This document shows positions 24,812 to 33,327 of a stretch of DNA of 64,000 bases, piece by piece. Source of the stretch: Alphaproteobacteria bacterium (GTDB taxonomy: Bacteria > Pseudomonadota > Alphaproteobacteria > Caulobacterales > Caulobacteraceae); NCBI GenBank assembly GCA_025359785.1, contig JANYET010000013.1, positions 62,001 to 126,000 of the forward strand. Direction: 5' to 3'. Under the pieces are notes generated by a model. That model had not been told where the DNA came from, searched no databases, and was given only the letters and a program-made list of their open reading frames with translations. Position 1 is the first letter of the stretch; every line of letters begins with the position of its first letter. A program made the translations under genes and the position numbers.

Positions 24812-26695
24812 ATGCCTGCCCGCATCCTCGAGACCAACGCCCAGCCCTTGGCGGCGCGGACGGTCGACCCCGTCACCCTCGACATCATCGAAAACGCCTT
24901 GCGCAACGCGCGGGTGGAGATGGACGCCACCCTCTTCCGCACCGCCCTGTCGCCCGGCATCCGCGAGCAGGGCGACGCCTTCCCGCTGATCGCCGAGCGC
25001 AGTGGCAAGATGGTGGTCGGTCAGTTCGGATCGTTCATCGACGGCTTCCTGCGCAACTACGACGGCGAGATCGAGGACGGCGACATCATCCTGCTGAACG
25101 ATCCCTATTCGGTCGAGGGCGCGATCAGCCACAACAATGACGTGCTGGCGATCATGCCGATCTATCACTCGGGCCGGCTGATCGCCTGGTCGGCCATGTT
25201 CGGCCACATGACCGATGTCGGCGGCAAGGTCCCCGGCAGCCTTCCCACCGACGCAGGCTCGATCTTCGAGGAGGGCTTCCGCATTCCGCCGGTGAAGCTC
25301 TACCGCAAGGGCGTTCTGCAGTCGGACATCATCAAGATCGCGGCCCACCAGTCGCGGATGCCGGAGTGGTTCAAGGCGGACCTGCACGCCATCGTGGCGT
25401 CCTGCCGCGTCGCCAGCCGGCGTGTCGTCGAGCTCTGTGAACGGTTCGGCGACGAGGTGCTCGCCGCGGCCATGGACGATCTGCTGGCGCGCAACCATCG
25501 GGCGATGGCGCATCTGATCTCGACCGCGATCGGCGAGGCTCCGGTCTATTTCGAAGACTACGTCTGTGACGACGGCCGCGGCTCGGGGCCCTTCAAGATC
25601 AAATGCGCGATGTGGCGCGAAGGCGAGAAGGTGATCCTGGACTTTGCGGGCACCGACCCGCAGTCGGACTCCTCGATCAATTTCTATCTCAACGAGAACA
25701 TGTTCAAGATGTTCTTCGGGATCTACATGGTCATGGTCTTCGACCCGCAGGTCATGTTCAACGACGGCTTCTACGACTTGGTCGATGTCCGCATCCCGGA
25801 TGGCAGCCTGTTGAAGCCGAAGTTCCCGGCGGCGCTCTCCTGCCGGACCCACGCGCTCGGACGTATCTTTGACGTTCTGGGCGCCCTGCTTGGCCAGAAG
25901 ACGCCCGAATTCCTCTGCGCGGCCGGCTTCTCGTCCAGCCCCCACCTGATGTTCTCCGGCTACGACAAGACCGGCGAATGGTTCCAGCTGTTCCAGATCG
26001 GGTTCGGCGGCATCCCGGGCCGGCCGTTCGGCGACGGCGCGGACGGTCACTCCCTGTGGCCCGGCTTCACCAACGTGCCGAACGAGTTCCTCGAGCGCTA
26101 TTTCCCGATGATCATCGAGCGCTATGAGAGCGTCGCCGACAGCGGCGGCGCCGGCCGCTATCGCGGCGGCAACGGCATCCACATGACCTACCGGTTCACC
26201 GAGTCGGGCGCTATCGCCATCCACGACGACCGCTGGTTCGTGCCGCCTTGGGGCGTCAACGGCGGCGAGCCTGGGAAGCGGTCCTGGAAGCTGCTGGTCC
26301 GGGCGGACGGCGAGCAGATCGCGCTCCCCTCCAAATGCGACAACATCCAGGTGGAGAAGGACGACCTGCTGCATTTCGTGACCTGGGGCGGCGGCGGCTG
26401 GGGCGACCCGCTGGAGCGCGAGACCGAACTGGTGGGCCTGGAAATCCGGCGCGGCCTGGTCAGCGTCGAGGGCGCCAAGGCCTATGGGGTCATCGTCAGC
26501 GACGCGGGCGTTGTCGATCTGGCCGCCACAGAGGCGCTGCGCGCAAGCCTTCGCAGCACGCGCGGGCCGCTGCCGATCTTCAACCGCGGGCCGGATATCG
26601 AGGAGCTGCGGGCTCGTTGCTTCGAAGAGACCGGCCTCGTCGCGCCGCGCGCGCCGGTGTGGCGCGCCGCGCCGTTGCCGCTCGCCGCGGAGTAG
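24812..26695 (+). CDS. hyuB: Hydantoinase B subunit (HyuB-type)
   Basis: A 627-residue hydantoinase B/oxoprolinase subunit. It opens with PVTLDIIENALRNARVEMDATLFRT, typical of HyuB, and carries DIILLNDPYSVEGAISHNNDV and, near the end, SGGAGRYRGGNGI and FVTWGGGGWGDPLER, all family signatures. It pairs with the HyuA subunit encoded 11 bases upstream. The next gene begins on the base after its stop, so the three are translationally linked. Confidence 0.88.
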   Translation: MPARILETNAQPLAARTVDPVTLDIIENALRNARVEMDATLFRTALSPGIREQGDAFPLIAERSGKMVVGQFGSFIDGFLRNYDGEIEDGDIILLNDPYSVEGAISHNNDVLAIMPIYHSGRLIAWSAMFGHMTDVGGKVPGSLPTDAGSIFEEGFRIPPVKLYRKGVLQSDIIKIAAHQSRMPEWFKADLHAIVASCRVASRRVVELCERFGDEVLAAAMDDLLARNHRAMAHLISTAIGEAPVYFEDYVCDDGRGSGPFKIKCAMWREGEKVILDFAGTDPQSDSSINFYLNENMFKMFFGIYMVMVFDPQVMFNDGFYDLVDVRIPDGSLLKPKFPAALSCRTHALGRIFDVLGALLGQKTPEFLCAAGFSSSPHLMFSGYDKTGEWFQLFQIGFGGIPGRPFGDGADGHSLWPGFTNVPNEFLERYFPMIIERYESVADSGGAGRYRGGNGIHMTYRFTESGAIAIHDDRWFVPPWGVNGGEPGKRSWKLLVRADGEQIALPSKCDNIQVEKDDLLHFVTWGGGGWGDPLERETELVGLEIRRGLVSVEGAKAYGVIVSDAGVVDLAATEALRASLRSTRGPLPIFNRGPDIEELRARCFEETGLVAPRAPVWRAAPLPLAAE

Positions 26696-27319
26696 ATGCA
26701 GGTGTCGGACCTTACGGCGGACTACGAGAAGGCCGGCTTCGGCGGCCGGCTGGTGTTCGGCGCCGCACCCGCCTACCTCGTGGTCGATGTCGTCAGGGCC
26801 TACACCGATCCCGCGTCGCCGCTTTACGCCGGGGTCGAGGCGGCGCTGGCCAGCAACATCCGGATGATCGCCGCCTGCCGTGCGCAGGACGTCCCCGTGA
26901 TCTTCACCCGCGTCCTCTATCAGGCCGGCGGCGCCGACGGCGGCGTCTTCTACCGCAAGGTGCCCGCGCTCAGCGCCTACCTGGAAGGCTCGCCGCTGGG
27001 CGACTTCTGCGAGGGCATCGTGCCCACCGCCGACGAAGTGATCGTCACCAAGCAGTACGCCTCAGCCTTCTTCGGCACGAGCCTGGCGGCGACCCTGCGC
27101 GCCATCGGCGTCGATACGGTGCTGATGGGCGGTTTCTCCACCTCCGGCTGCGTCCGCGCCAGCGCTCTTGACGCCCTGCAGAACGGGTTCGTCCCGTTTG
27201 TGGTGGCCGACGCCTGCGGCGACCGAGACCCGCGCCCGCACGACGCGAGCCTGTTCGACCTGCAGGCCAAATATGCCGAGGTGGTGTCCGAGGCCACGGC
27301 GCTCAGCCTCATCGCCTGA
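26696..27319 (+). CDS. Isochorismatase-family cysteine hydrolase (N-carbamoylsarcosine amidase-like)
   Basis: A 207-residue cysteine hydrolase. The triad is visible: Asp in YLVVDVVRAY, Lys in VTKQYASAFFGT and Cys152 in GFSTSGCVRASALDA; the VVADACGDRD segment is also typical. The pattern matches N-carbamoylsarcosine amidohydrolase. Directly behind hyuA and hyuB, the set resembles the creatinine route N-methylhydantoin to N-carbamoylsarcosine to sarcosine, though other hydantoins are possible. The ATG at 26696 follows the hyuB stop without a gap. Confidence 0.87.
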   Translation: MQVSDLTADYEKAGFGGRLVFGAAPAYLVVDVVRAYTDPASPLYAGVEAALASNIRMIAACRAQDVPVIFTRVLYQAGGADGGVFYRKVPALSAYLEGSPLGDFCEGIVPTADEVIVTKQYASAFFGTSLAATLRAIGVDTVLMGGFSTSGCVRASALDALQNGFVPFVVADACGDRDPRPHDASLFDLQAKYAEVVSEATALSLIA

Positions 27320-27347
27320 GGCCGCCTGATCACCTGAGACCGCCTCG

Positions 27348-27458
27348 TGGCGCCGGGAACGAGGCAGGCGACGCTGACGCGACCAACCCGCTTGAAACCA
27401 CCTGACGCCGCGCCCGAAGGCTTGGCGCCGTCGCTGGCCGCCCACGTTCCCGGCGCCA
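27348..27458. repeat. Spaced 14-bp perfect inverted repeat
   Basis: TGGCGCCGGGAACG (27348-27361) and its exact complement (27445-27458) flank 83 bases. The left arm also takes part in a shorter stem (CCTCGT at 27343-27348 with ACGAGG at 27359-27364), so two structures would exclude each other in RNA. It may be an operon-end structure or an intergenic repeat element. Confidence 0.5.
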
Positions 27459-27645
27459 AGGCGTAACCGCGCACCGCGAGGAGGAACGGCTGCGGAGGAG
27501 CCTGAACCGACACAAAAGTCCGGGCGAAACGGCGCGTTTGGGCATGTTGCGCCGTCGAACTCGCCCGCGGTTCTACGACCTGACGCTAGGATGGCGCACG
27601 GCCCGACAAAAGCGCCTGTTCCGCAGCGTTCGGCGCCGGAAGGTC

Positions 27646-27664
27646 ATACCGGTTGAGCCGGTAT
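27646..27664. promoter_or_regulatory. Candidate operator ATACCGG-N5-CCGGTAT
   Basis: A perfect 7-bp inverted repeat with a 5-base centre, 89 bases before the glutathione transferase start. Size and symmetry suit a dimeric regulator; none is encoded next to it. Confidence 0.4.
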
Positions 27665-27752
27665 TACGGCGACGCATAGGGTCAGGAGGGATCGGCGCTG
27701 GCCGGCCAGGCTGCCGCGCAACAGACTGCGGCCCAGCTTTCGGAGACCACCC

Positions 27753-28373
27753 ATGATCACACTCTTCACCGCCGGGACCGGCAACGGCTACCGGGTTTCG
27801 ATCTTGCTCGAAGAGCTGGGCCTGCCCTATGTCGCCGAGGCCATCGCGTTCACGCCGGACGCCCCGCGATCGGCGGTGTTCCTGTCGGCCAGTCCGCTCG
27901 CCAAGATCCCGGCGATCGTCGACGACGATACGGCGGACGGCCAGCCGGTGGCGATCGCCGAGAGCCTCGCCATCGCCCTCTACCTGGTCGAAAAGACCGG
28001 GCGGCTCAATCCGGCGAGCGCGGCCGGGCGGGCGCGGGCCTGGCAGTGGGCGGCCATCGTCGCCTCCGGCTTCGGCGCCGCCTTCAGCGGCATCTTCTTC
28101 GCCCGACAGCTGGACGAGGCGGCGCACGCCAAGCTGATCGCCAAGCACTTCGCCGACATCGACAAGGGCTTCGAGGCCATGGACCGGGCGCTAGCCCAGC
28201 GCCTCTACCTGGCCGGCGACGACTATTGCTACGCCGACGCCCTGGCCGCGCCCTTGCTGCCGACGGCACGCGCCTTCGGGATCGATCTGTCGCGGTTTCC
28301 GAACGTCGAACGCTGGGGCGAAATCGTCCTGATGCGGCCGGCTGTTCAGCGGGGACTGGCGGTCAAGGGCTGA
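27753..28373 (+). CDS. Glutathione S-transferase family protein
   Basis: A 206-residue GST. The thioredoxin-fold half (residues 1-80) has TGNGYRVSILLEELGLPY, SPLAKIPAIVDD with the cis-Pro, and ESLAIALYLVEKTG for glutathione binding; the helical half contains DDYCYADALAAPLL. It acts in the cytoplasm on electrophilic substrates or in disulfide cleavage. It has its own upstream region with a palindrome and converges with the minus-strand tannase gene four bases beyond its stop. The catalytic residue is not certain. Confidence 0.85.
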   Translation: MITLFTAGTGNGYRVSILLEELGLPYVAEAIAFTPDAPRSAVFLSASPLAKIPAIVDDDTADGQPVAIAESLAIALYLVEKTGRLNPASAAGRARAWQWAAIVASGFGAAFSGIFFARQLDEAAHAKLIAKHFADIDKGFEAMDRALAQRLYLAGDDYCYADALAAPLLPTARAFGIDLSRFPNVERWGEIVLMRPAVQRGLAVKG

Positions 28374-28377
28374 CAGC

Positions 28378-29958
28378 CTATTTGGCGACCCAGTTCGCGG
28401 CGAGGTTCGGATCACCCTTGCCGGCGTAGACCGCCCTCCTGGGGTAGGCGAAATGCGGCCGGCTGAACTCGACCTGATCGGGCCGCACCAACTTGCTGTC
28501 GATGCCGAAGAAGTCGAGCGGCGCGCCCGGCTTGGGATGGATGCCGATCAGCTGGTCGGGAGCCTGGCCGGCCTCGACCCAACGCTCTAGGGCGGCCAGG
28601 TAGTCGATTCCGTATGCACCCTCCCCGCCGCTGCAATGGTTCATGCCGGGCACCAGGAACAGCCGGAAGAAGCTCGTGGTCGCCGCCGGCCCGCCCATGG
28701 TGCGCGTGGCGGTCTCGTAGAAATCGACGGCGTTCAGCGGCACCACCGACTGGTCCGCCCACCCCTGCGCAATAATCAGCTTCGCGCCCGCCGCCTTCAG
28801 CTTACGAAGGTCCGGGTTCGAGCCGGAGTAGACCGCCTCCATAGTCCCCAGCCGCTTGGGGTCGCGGTCGAAATCGAAGTCGGTGATCTTCCACGACGGA
28901 CCGGGGTCGGGCGAGAAGCCCATGTAGCGCCAGAGTTCGCCCTGCATGTCGGCATAGACCGCCGGGGCGCCGTCCTTTGAGATGTACGGCCCCACCCAGT
29001 TCAATTCCGAGCCCGGCATCGCGCCGCCGGTGTAGAGCGCACGGCCCTTGGAATCGTGGGGACCCGCATAGATCTTCTGCGCCACGGCGACCTGGGCCGC
29101 GGTCAGGCAGTCGGGGGCTTCGATCGACGCGCAACGCAGCATGGCGGGGTCGAAGGCGCAAAGCCTGGGGTCGCTGATGATTCCGTCCGCCACGCCGTCG
29201 ATGAGGTCACAGACCTTGAGCGCCGCTGTGTGCAGCAGCGGGATCTTCGCCGCGGTCAGCACCTCGTGGCCAGCGGCGTCACGGTTCATCACCGTCGACC
29301 ACAGCAGCTGGACGCCGGCGCCGGTCTCGTCGATCACCGGGGCGATCGCGACGATCCCATCGAAGTCGTAGGGAAAGCGCTCGGCCTCGACCATGCCCTG
29401 ACGGCCGCCCGTCGAGCAGGCCATGAAATAGCTGTAGCGCGGAGCCGCCTGGTAGAAGGCCGTGGCGATCGCCCGGCCCGCCAACGTCGAGACATGGGTG
29501 GCGCGATAGCCGAAATCCACCTCGGCCTGGAGATTGTTGTAGGCCCACTTGGCGTCGTACATCGTCGAGCGGTGGCCCATGTCGGTGTGCAGGCAGGCGT
29601 AGCCGTCGCGGATGTGCTGCGGACAGGCAAGCTCCATCTCCACCGTTCCGCAGAAGCCGCCGCAGCCGCGGACGATGTACTTCCCGTTCCAGTTCGCCAC
29701 CGGCAGCCACAGGCCGAATGCGACGCTAGGCGTGACATAGCCCTCGACGGCGCAGTAGGCCGGCCGCGAGACCGTAGCGGCGACAAGGGTCGCCTTCGTC
29801 ACCTGGGTCGGGGCGTCGAGGATATTGGAGAAACCACCCCCCGCGAGCGCGGCGCAGCGGCCAGCGGGATCGCCCCTGGCGACGGCCGCGGCGGCCCTCG
29901 CCGGCAGGAGGGCCACGCCGAACAAAAGGGCGAAACAAAGGAATAGCCGCGCGATCAT
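28378..29958 (-). CDS. Tannase/feruloyl esterase family protein (paralogue 2)
   Basis: A 526-residue exported esterase. I chose the ATG at 29958 because the protein then opens with a signal peptide (MIARLFLCFALLFGVALLPARA) and a GGGGA lies upstream; a start 117 bases earlier would bury the signal. Ser182 in ACSTGGRQG, the Asp in QGWADQSVVP and the His in NHCSGGEG form the family triad, with the usual CS and HC cysteine neighbours. It differs from the other two paralogues in the loop before Asp (QGWADQ rather than HGWNDN), so its substrate may differ. It is divergent from the EthD operon. Confidence 0.9.
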   Translation of the reverse strand: MIARLFLCFALLFGVALLPARAAAAVARGDPAGRCAALAGGGFSNILDAPTQVTKATLVAATVSRPAYCAVEGYVTPSVAFGLWLPVANWNGKYIVRGCGGFCGTVEMELACPQHIRDGYACLHTDMGHRSTMYDAKWAYNNLQAEVDFGYRATHVSTLAGRAIATAFYQAAPRYSYFMACSTGGRQGMVEAERFPYDFDGIVAIAPVIDETGAGVQLLWSTVMNRDAAGHEVLTAAKIPLLHTAALKVCDLIDGVADGIISDPRLCAFDPAMLRCASIEAPDCLTAAQVAVAQKIYAGPHDSKGRALYTGGAMPGSELNWVGPYISKDGAPAVYADMQGELWRYMGFSPDPGPSWKITDFDFDRDPKRLGTMEAVYSGSNPDLRKLKAAGAKLIIAQGWADQSVVPLNAVDFYETATRTMGGPAATTSFFRLFLVPGMNHCSGGEGAYGIDYLAALERWVEAGQAPDQLIGIHPKPGAPLDFFGIDSKLVRPDQVEFSRPHFAYPRRAVYAGKGDPNLAANWVAK

Positions 29959-30213
29959 CGCAAGGTCCCCATCATCGACGCCACGGCCCAGCGCCCGATG
30001 CGGCCGGCGCCGCGGAAGACTAAGGGCTACCCCCCCAAAGCGCTCGCCGGGAATGACTTTTAGTGGACGCCCCATGCCGCCGGCGTACCAACCCGCCCAG
30101 GGCCGCTTCCCGAACGGTCACTCCCTATGAGTATTCCGCGATATGGCCCGGCGCGCCCCGTGACTAAGCCATGGCTGGCCCCGCGTCGCCTCAAGGCCCG
30201 TGGGGATCGTGCG

Positions 30214-31143
30214 ATGGAGGGGCTGGTGACGGACTGGGTGGGTCAGGAAAACCAGGCGACCATTTGCCGGGTGACCTGCGGCTGGAAGCGCCCCGAACTC
30301 TCCCTCGACGCCGTGAGGCCCTATTGGCGTGACGCGCACAGCCCGGCCATCGCCCGACGCGACGGGGTCTATGAGTACCGCCACTATCCGCTGGACCCGG
30401 TGATCGGCGACCTGTTCGGCGCCCTCGACGGGATTGAGACCGCGCCACCTTCAGACCAGCAGCTGATGTGGCTCTCGGACGTCCGCTACCGCGACCAGGC
30501 GGGCCTGGACGCCTTCGGCGCCTCGCCGCCCTCCGACGTCAAGGCGCAGATTCTCGCCGACATCGAGATGATCGTCGACAAGTCCACCACCTATCTGGTG
30601 CTTGGCGACAAGGCGCGCACGCTGATCGATCGCCTCGACGATCCGGCGCCGGCGGGGCCGCCCGCCCATCCGACCTTCTCCGTCTTTTTCAAGCAGCGCG
30701 GTGACGAAGCTCCCTTCCGGTCCGCGATCAACGATCTGGCGGACCGCTGGGCCGGCGCGCCCGGCGTCGTACGGCTGCGGCTCAATCTGTTCGAAATCCC
30801 GGACATGGAGGCCGAACGCAAGGCCGGCTATCCGGTCAAGACCCACCCGCAAGAGATGCAGTACCAAGCGTGGATCGACCTGACGCTTGAAGACGCCACG
30901 ATCGCCAGGGGCTTGATATCGCCGGCCGAGGCCGTCGCCCTGGGGCGAGAGGTGCGCGCGATCCACGCTTATCCAGCGCCCGCCGTCTACACGTTTAACC
31001 ACGGCGGCAGCCCGACCCTCGCCGGCCTGCGCGGCTATCCGGCCGTGGCCGCCATAAGGGGGTTGAACGCCAACCATCAACGCGACCCAGGCCTGCTGCG
31101 CTGGATGTACGGCGACGTCGCGCCCGCCGCGGGCGTCCGATGA
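30214..31143 (+). CDS. EthD-domain protein, apparently two ferredoxin-like repeats
   Basis: A 309-residue protein from an ATG at 30214, preceded by GGGGAT; an ATG at 30127 is the alternative. The N-terminal part has an EthD-like dimeric alpha/beta barrel (CRVTCGWKRPELSLDAVRPY followed by the WRDAHSPAIAR signature). The second half (HPTFSVFFKQRGD to QYQAWIDLTLED) looks like a second repeat of the same fold. EthD proteins accompany oxidative or hydrolytic degradation, but no general reaction is known. Its stop overlaps the MmgE/PrpD start by ATGA, so the two are translationally coupled. Confidence 0.7.
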   Translation: MEGLVTDWVGQENQATICRVTCGWKRPELSLDAVRPYWRDAHSPAIARRDGVYEYRHYPLDPVIGDLFGALDGIETAPPSDQQLMWLSDVRYRDQAGLDAFGASPPSDVKAQILADIEMIVDKSTTYLVLGDKARTLIDRLDDPAPAGPPAHPTFSVFFKQRGDEAPFRSAINDLADRWAGAPGVVRLRLNLFEIPDMEAERKAGYPVKTHPQEMQYQAWIDLTLEDATIARGLISPAEAVALGREVRAIHAYPAPAVYTFNHGGSPTLAGLRGYPAVAAIRGLNANHQRDPGLLRWMYGDVAPAAGVR

Positions 31144-32504
31144 CCGCCACGGTCTCTACGCGCCTGGCCGATTTCCTCAGGCAGCAGGCTGATCGGGGGC
31201 CGCCGCCTGAGGTGTTGCATGAGGCGACACGGCTGCTGATCAACCAGTTGAAGGCCTCGGTCGGAGCCATGGGGCATCCGGCCGTGGCGATCCTGCGCGA
31301 CTGGGCCAAGAGCTTCCCGACGCCGACCCAGTCGGCGCGCATCCTGTGGTTTGGCGAGTCCGCCGCGCCGGAACAGGCCGCCGCCGTCAACGGCGCGCTC
31401 TTCGAGGTCCTGGATTTCAACGAGACCTACATCCCCTGCTTCATGCACGCGGTTTCCGGCGTGCTGCCCTCGGTTCTCGCGGCCGCGGAGATCGGCGGCC
31501 AGACCGGCGCCGAAGTGATCGCCGCGCTGGCCCTCGGCATCGAGGCCGAGCTCGCCGTCGCCACCATCCTGATGCCCACCGGCTACTTCCGAGGCTTCAT
31601 CCCCGGCGGCCTGACCGGGGCGATCGGCGGCGCCGCGGCCTGCAGCCTGCTGATGGGCCTGGACCAGACCCAGACCCGCAACGCGCTCGGCCTGGCGATG
31701 AACACCGGCATGGGCTTCTACCAGTCCGCCGGCAGCATGGCGCTGCCCTACGTCATGGCGATGACCGCGCGGAACGGCTTCACCGTCGCCCAGCTCGCCG
31801 CGCGCGGCATGGACGCGCCCGCCGCCGCCTTCGAAGGCGACAAGGGCATGCTCAGCAGCTACTCCGACGAACCGGCGGACAAGATCGACAGCGTCCTCGA
31901 GACCCTCGGCCAAACCTGGCGGATCATGGGCCAGAGCTACAAGACGGTCCCGACCGAGACCATCACCCACGGCCCCATCGAGTGCGTCCTGGCCCTGCTG
32001 AAACGCGCTGAGGGGCGGACACCAGAGCAGCTGGTCTTCCAGGTCTCGCCGATCGTGGTGAAGATCGCCGAGGAGCGCGCGGCCCGGTTTGGGGCGCCCA
32101 CCACCGACCTGGAAGCGAAGTTCGACCTGAAGCACTGCGCCGCCGCTACGTGGGTTCGGGGCCGCTTCACCCTGGCCGAGATGGCCGAGCCTGCGTTCCG
32201 CGACCCGGCGATCCTCGATCTGAGGGCGCGCACTGTACTTGAGCCCGATCCGGCCCAGACCACCTTTGACGGGGCCGGCCTGCTGGTCCGGTACGCGGAC
32301 GGCTCATCGGATCGGATCTTCATCCCCAACTTCCGAGGCACGCCGGGCAATCCGATGAACGACGAGGAGCTGTCGGACGTCTTCCGCGTTTCCGCCGAAG
32401 GCGTGCTCGCGCCGGACCGCGCGCAGACGGTCCTCGACGCCGCCTGGGGTCTGTCCGGGGCGCCCGACATCCGAACTCTCATGTCCCTGGCCTCGGCGGC
32501 CTAG
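31140..32504 (+). CDS. MmgE/PrpD family protein
   Basis: A 454-residue MmgE/PrpD family member. The family includes 2-methylcitrate dehydratase, cis-aconitate decarboxylase and iminodisuccinate epimerase. The helical domain shows LFEVLDFNETYIPCFMHAVS, where PrpD enzymes have an LDFDD segment, and SYKTVPTETITHGPIECVL corresponds to the KxxP-C-x2-H region; a Thr stands in place of the usual Cys there. That change argues against plain methylcitrate dehydration. It overlaps the EthD gene by four bases and precedes a hydrolase by 16 bases. Confidence 0.82.
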   Translation: MTATVSTRLADFLRQQADRGPPPEVLHEATRLLINQLKASVGAMGHPAVAILRDWAKSFPTPTQSARILWFGESAAPEQAAAVNGALFEVLDFNETYIPCFMHAVSGVLPSVLAAAEIGGQTGAEVIAALALGIEAELAVATILMPTGYFRGFIPGGLTGAIGGAAACSLLMGLDQTQTRNALGLAMNTGMGFYQSAGSMALPYVMAMTARNGFTVAQLAARGMDAPAAAFEGDKGMLSSYSDEPADKIDSVLETLGQTWRIMGQSYKTVPTETITHGPIECVLALLKRAEGRTPEQLVFQVSPIVVKIAEERAARFGAPTTDLEAKFDLKHCAAATWVRGRFTLAEMAEPAFRDPAILDLRARTVLEPDPAQTTFDGAGLLVRYADGSSDRIFIPNFRGTPGNPMNDEELSDVFRVSAEGVLAPDRAQTVLDAAWGLSGAPDIRTLMSLASAA

Positions 32505-32520
32505 CGGAGCTCCTGACGCC

Positions 32521-33327
32521 ATGCCCCTAGTCAACCTGCCCACGGGCGAGACCATCTGGTTCAAGACGACCGGCTCAGGACCCACGCTCCTGCAGATTCA
32601 CGGCTCGGCCTTTGGGCACCGCAATTTCGAGAAGATGACGCCGCTGATGGCGGAACACTTCACGGTTATCGACTTCGATCTGCCCGGCTATGGCGAAAGC
32701 CGGGGCCAGCCCCGCGACAGCATGGAGGGGATCGCCGACCAGGTGTTCGGCTTTCTCCAGGCGGCGGACCTTGGCAAGGTCAACCTGCACGGCACGTCGT
32801 TCGGCGCGATGATCGGCCTGACCCTGGCTGCGCGCCACCCCGAGGTCATCGACCACCTGGTGCTGAGCTGCTTCCTCGCCCGCTATGACAACGCCGCGCG
32901 GCAGATGCGCGCGACCTGGAAGCGGGCGGCCGTCGACAGCGGCATGGAGGCGGTGGCCGACCTGACCTCGGTGGCCGGCTTCGCCCGCGGGTTCTACGAC
33001 CGTCCGGGCGCCGAGGCGCAGCTGGCCGCCATGCGCCGGGCCTTCTCAAAGAACACCGCCCAAGCCTTCGTGGCCGGGACCGAGACCATCGAGCGCACAG
33101 ATCTCAGTCACTACGCGCCACAGGTGTCCGCGCCGACCCTGCTGCTGGCGGGCCAGGAAGACAACATGACGCCGTTCCGCCCCGCCGACAGCGGCGTCGG
33201 GTTCTCGCAGATCGAGGGTTTGATGCCCACCGCGCGCCTGACCGTGCTGCCGGACTGCGGCCACTACCTGGTGATCGAACAGCCCGAACTCGCGGCCCGC
33301 GAGATCGTGGCGTTTATTCGACCCTAG
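32521..33327 (+). CDS. Alpha/beta hydrolase
   Basis: A 268-residue alpha/beta hydrolase with a complete triad: Ser93 in GTSFGAM, the Asp in GQEDNMTP and the His in DCGHYLVIEQPE. The N-terminal LLQIHGSAFGHRNFEKM holds the oxyanion HG motif. Cytoplasmic, substrate unknown; esters, lactones or C-C bonds are all possible. It is the third gene of the EthD / MmgE-PrpD operon. Its 3' end overlaps the convergent amidase gene by 14 bases. Confidence 0.88.
   Translation: MPLVNLPTGETIWFKTTGSGPTLLQIHGSAFGHRNFEKMTPLMAEHFTVIDFDLPGYGESRGQPRDSMEGIADQVFGFLQAADLGKVNLHGTSFGAMIGLTLAARHPEVIDHLVLSCFLARYDNAARQMRATWKRAAVDSGMEAVADLTSVAGFARGFYDRPGAEAQLAAMRRAFSKNTAQAFVAGTETIERTDLSHYAPQVSAPTLLLAGQEDNMTPFRPADSGVGFSQIEGLMPTARLTVLPDCGHYLVIEQPELAAREIVAFIRP

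Larger units (their letters stand above)
27320..27752. other. Intergenic region with long inverted repeats
   Basis: A 433-base stretch without a convincing gene. It contains a perfect 14-bp inverted repeat with 83 bases between the arms (27348-27458), a smaller nested stem at 27343-27364, and an operator-like palindrome at 27646-27664 before the glutathione transferase gene. Weak reading frames across it look like compositional shadows. Confidence 0.6.

Noticed and set aside
24659..26374. A 571-codon minus-strand frame
   Set aside because: Antisense to hyuB; composition is that of a shadow frame and no motif is present.
26977..27513. Minus-strand frame covering the region after the hydantoinase operon
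   Set aside because: Most of it is antisense to the cysteine hydrolase gene; the rest lies in inverted repeats and has no recognisable domain.
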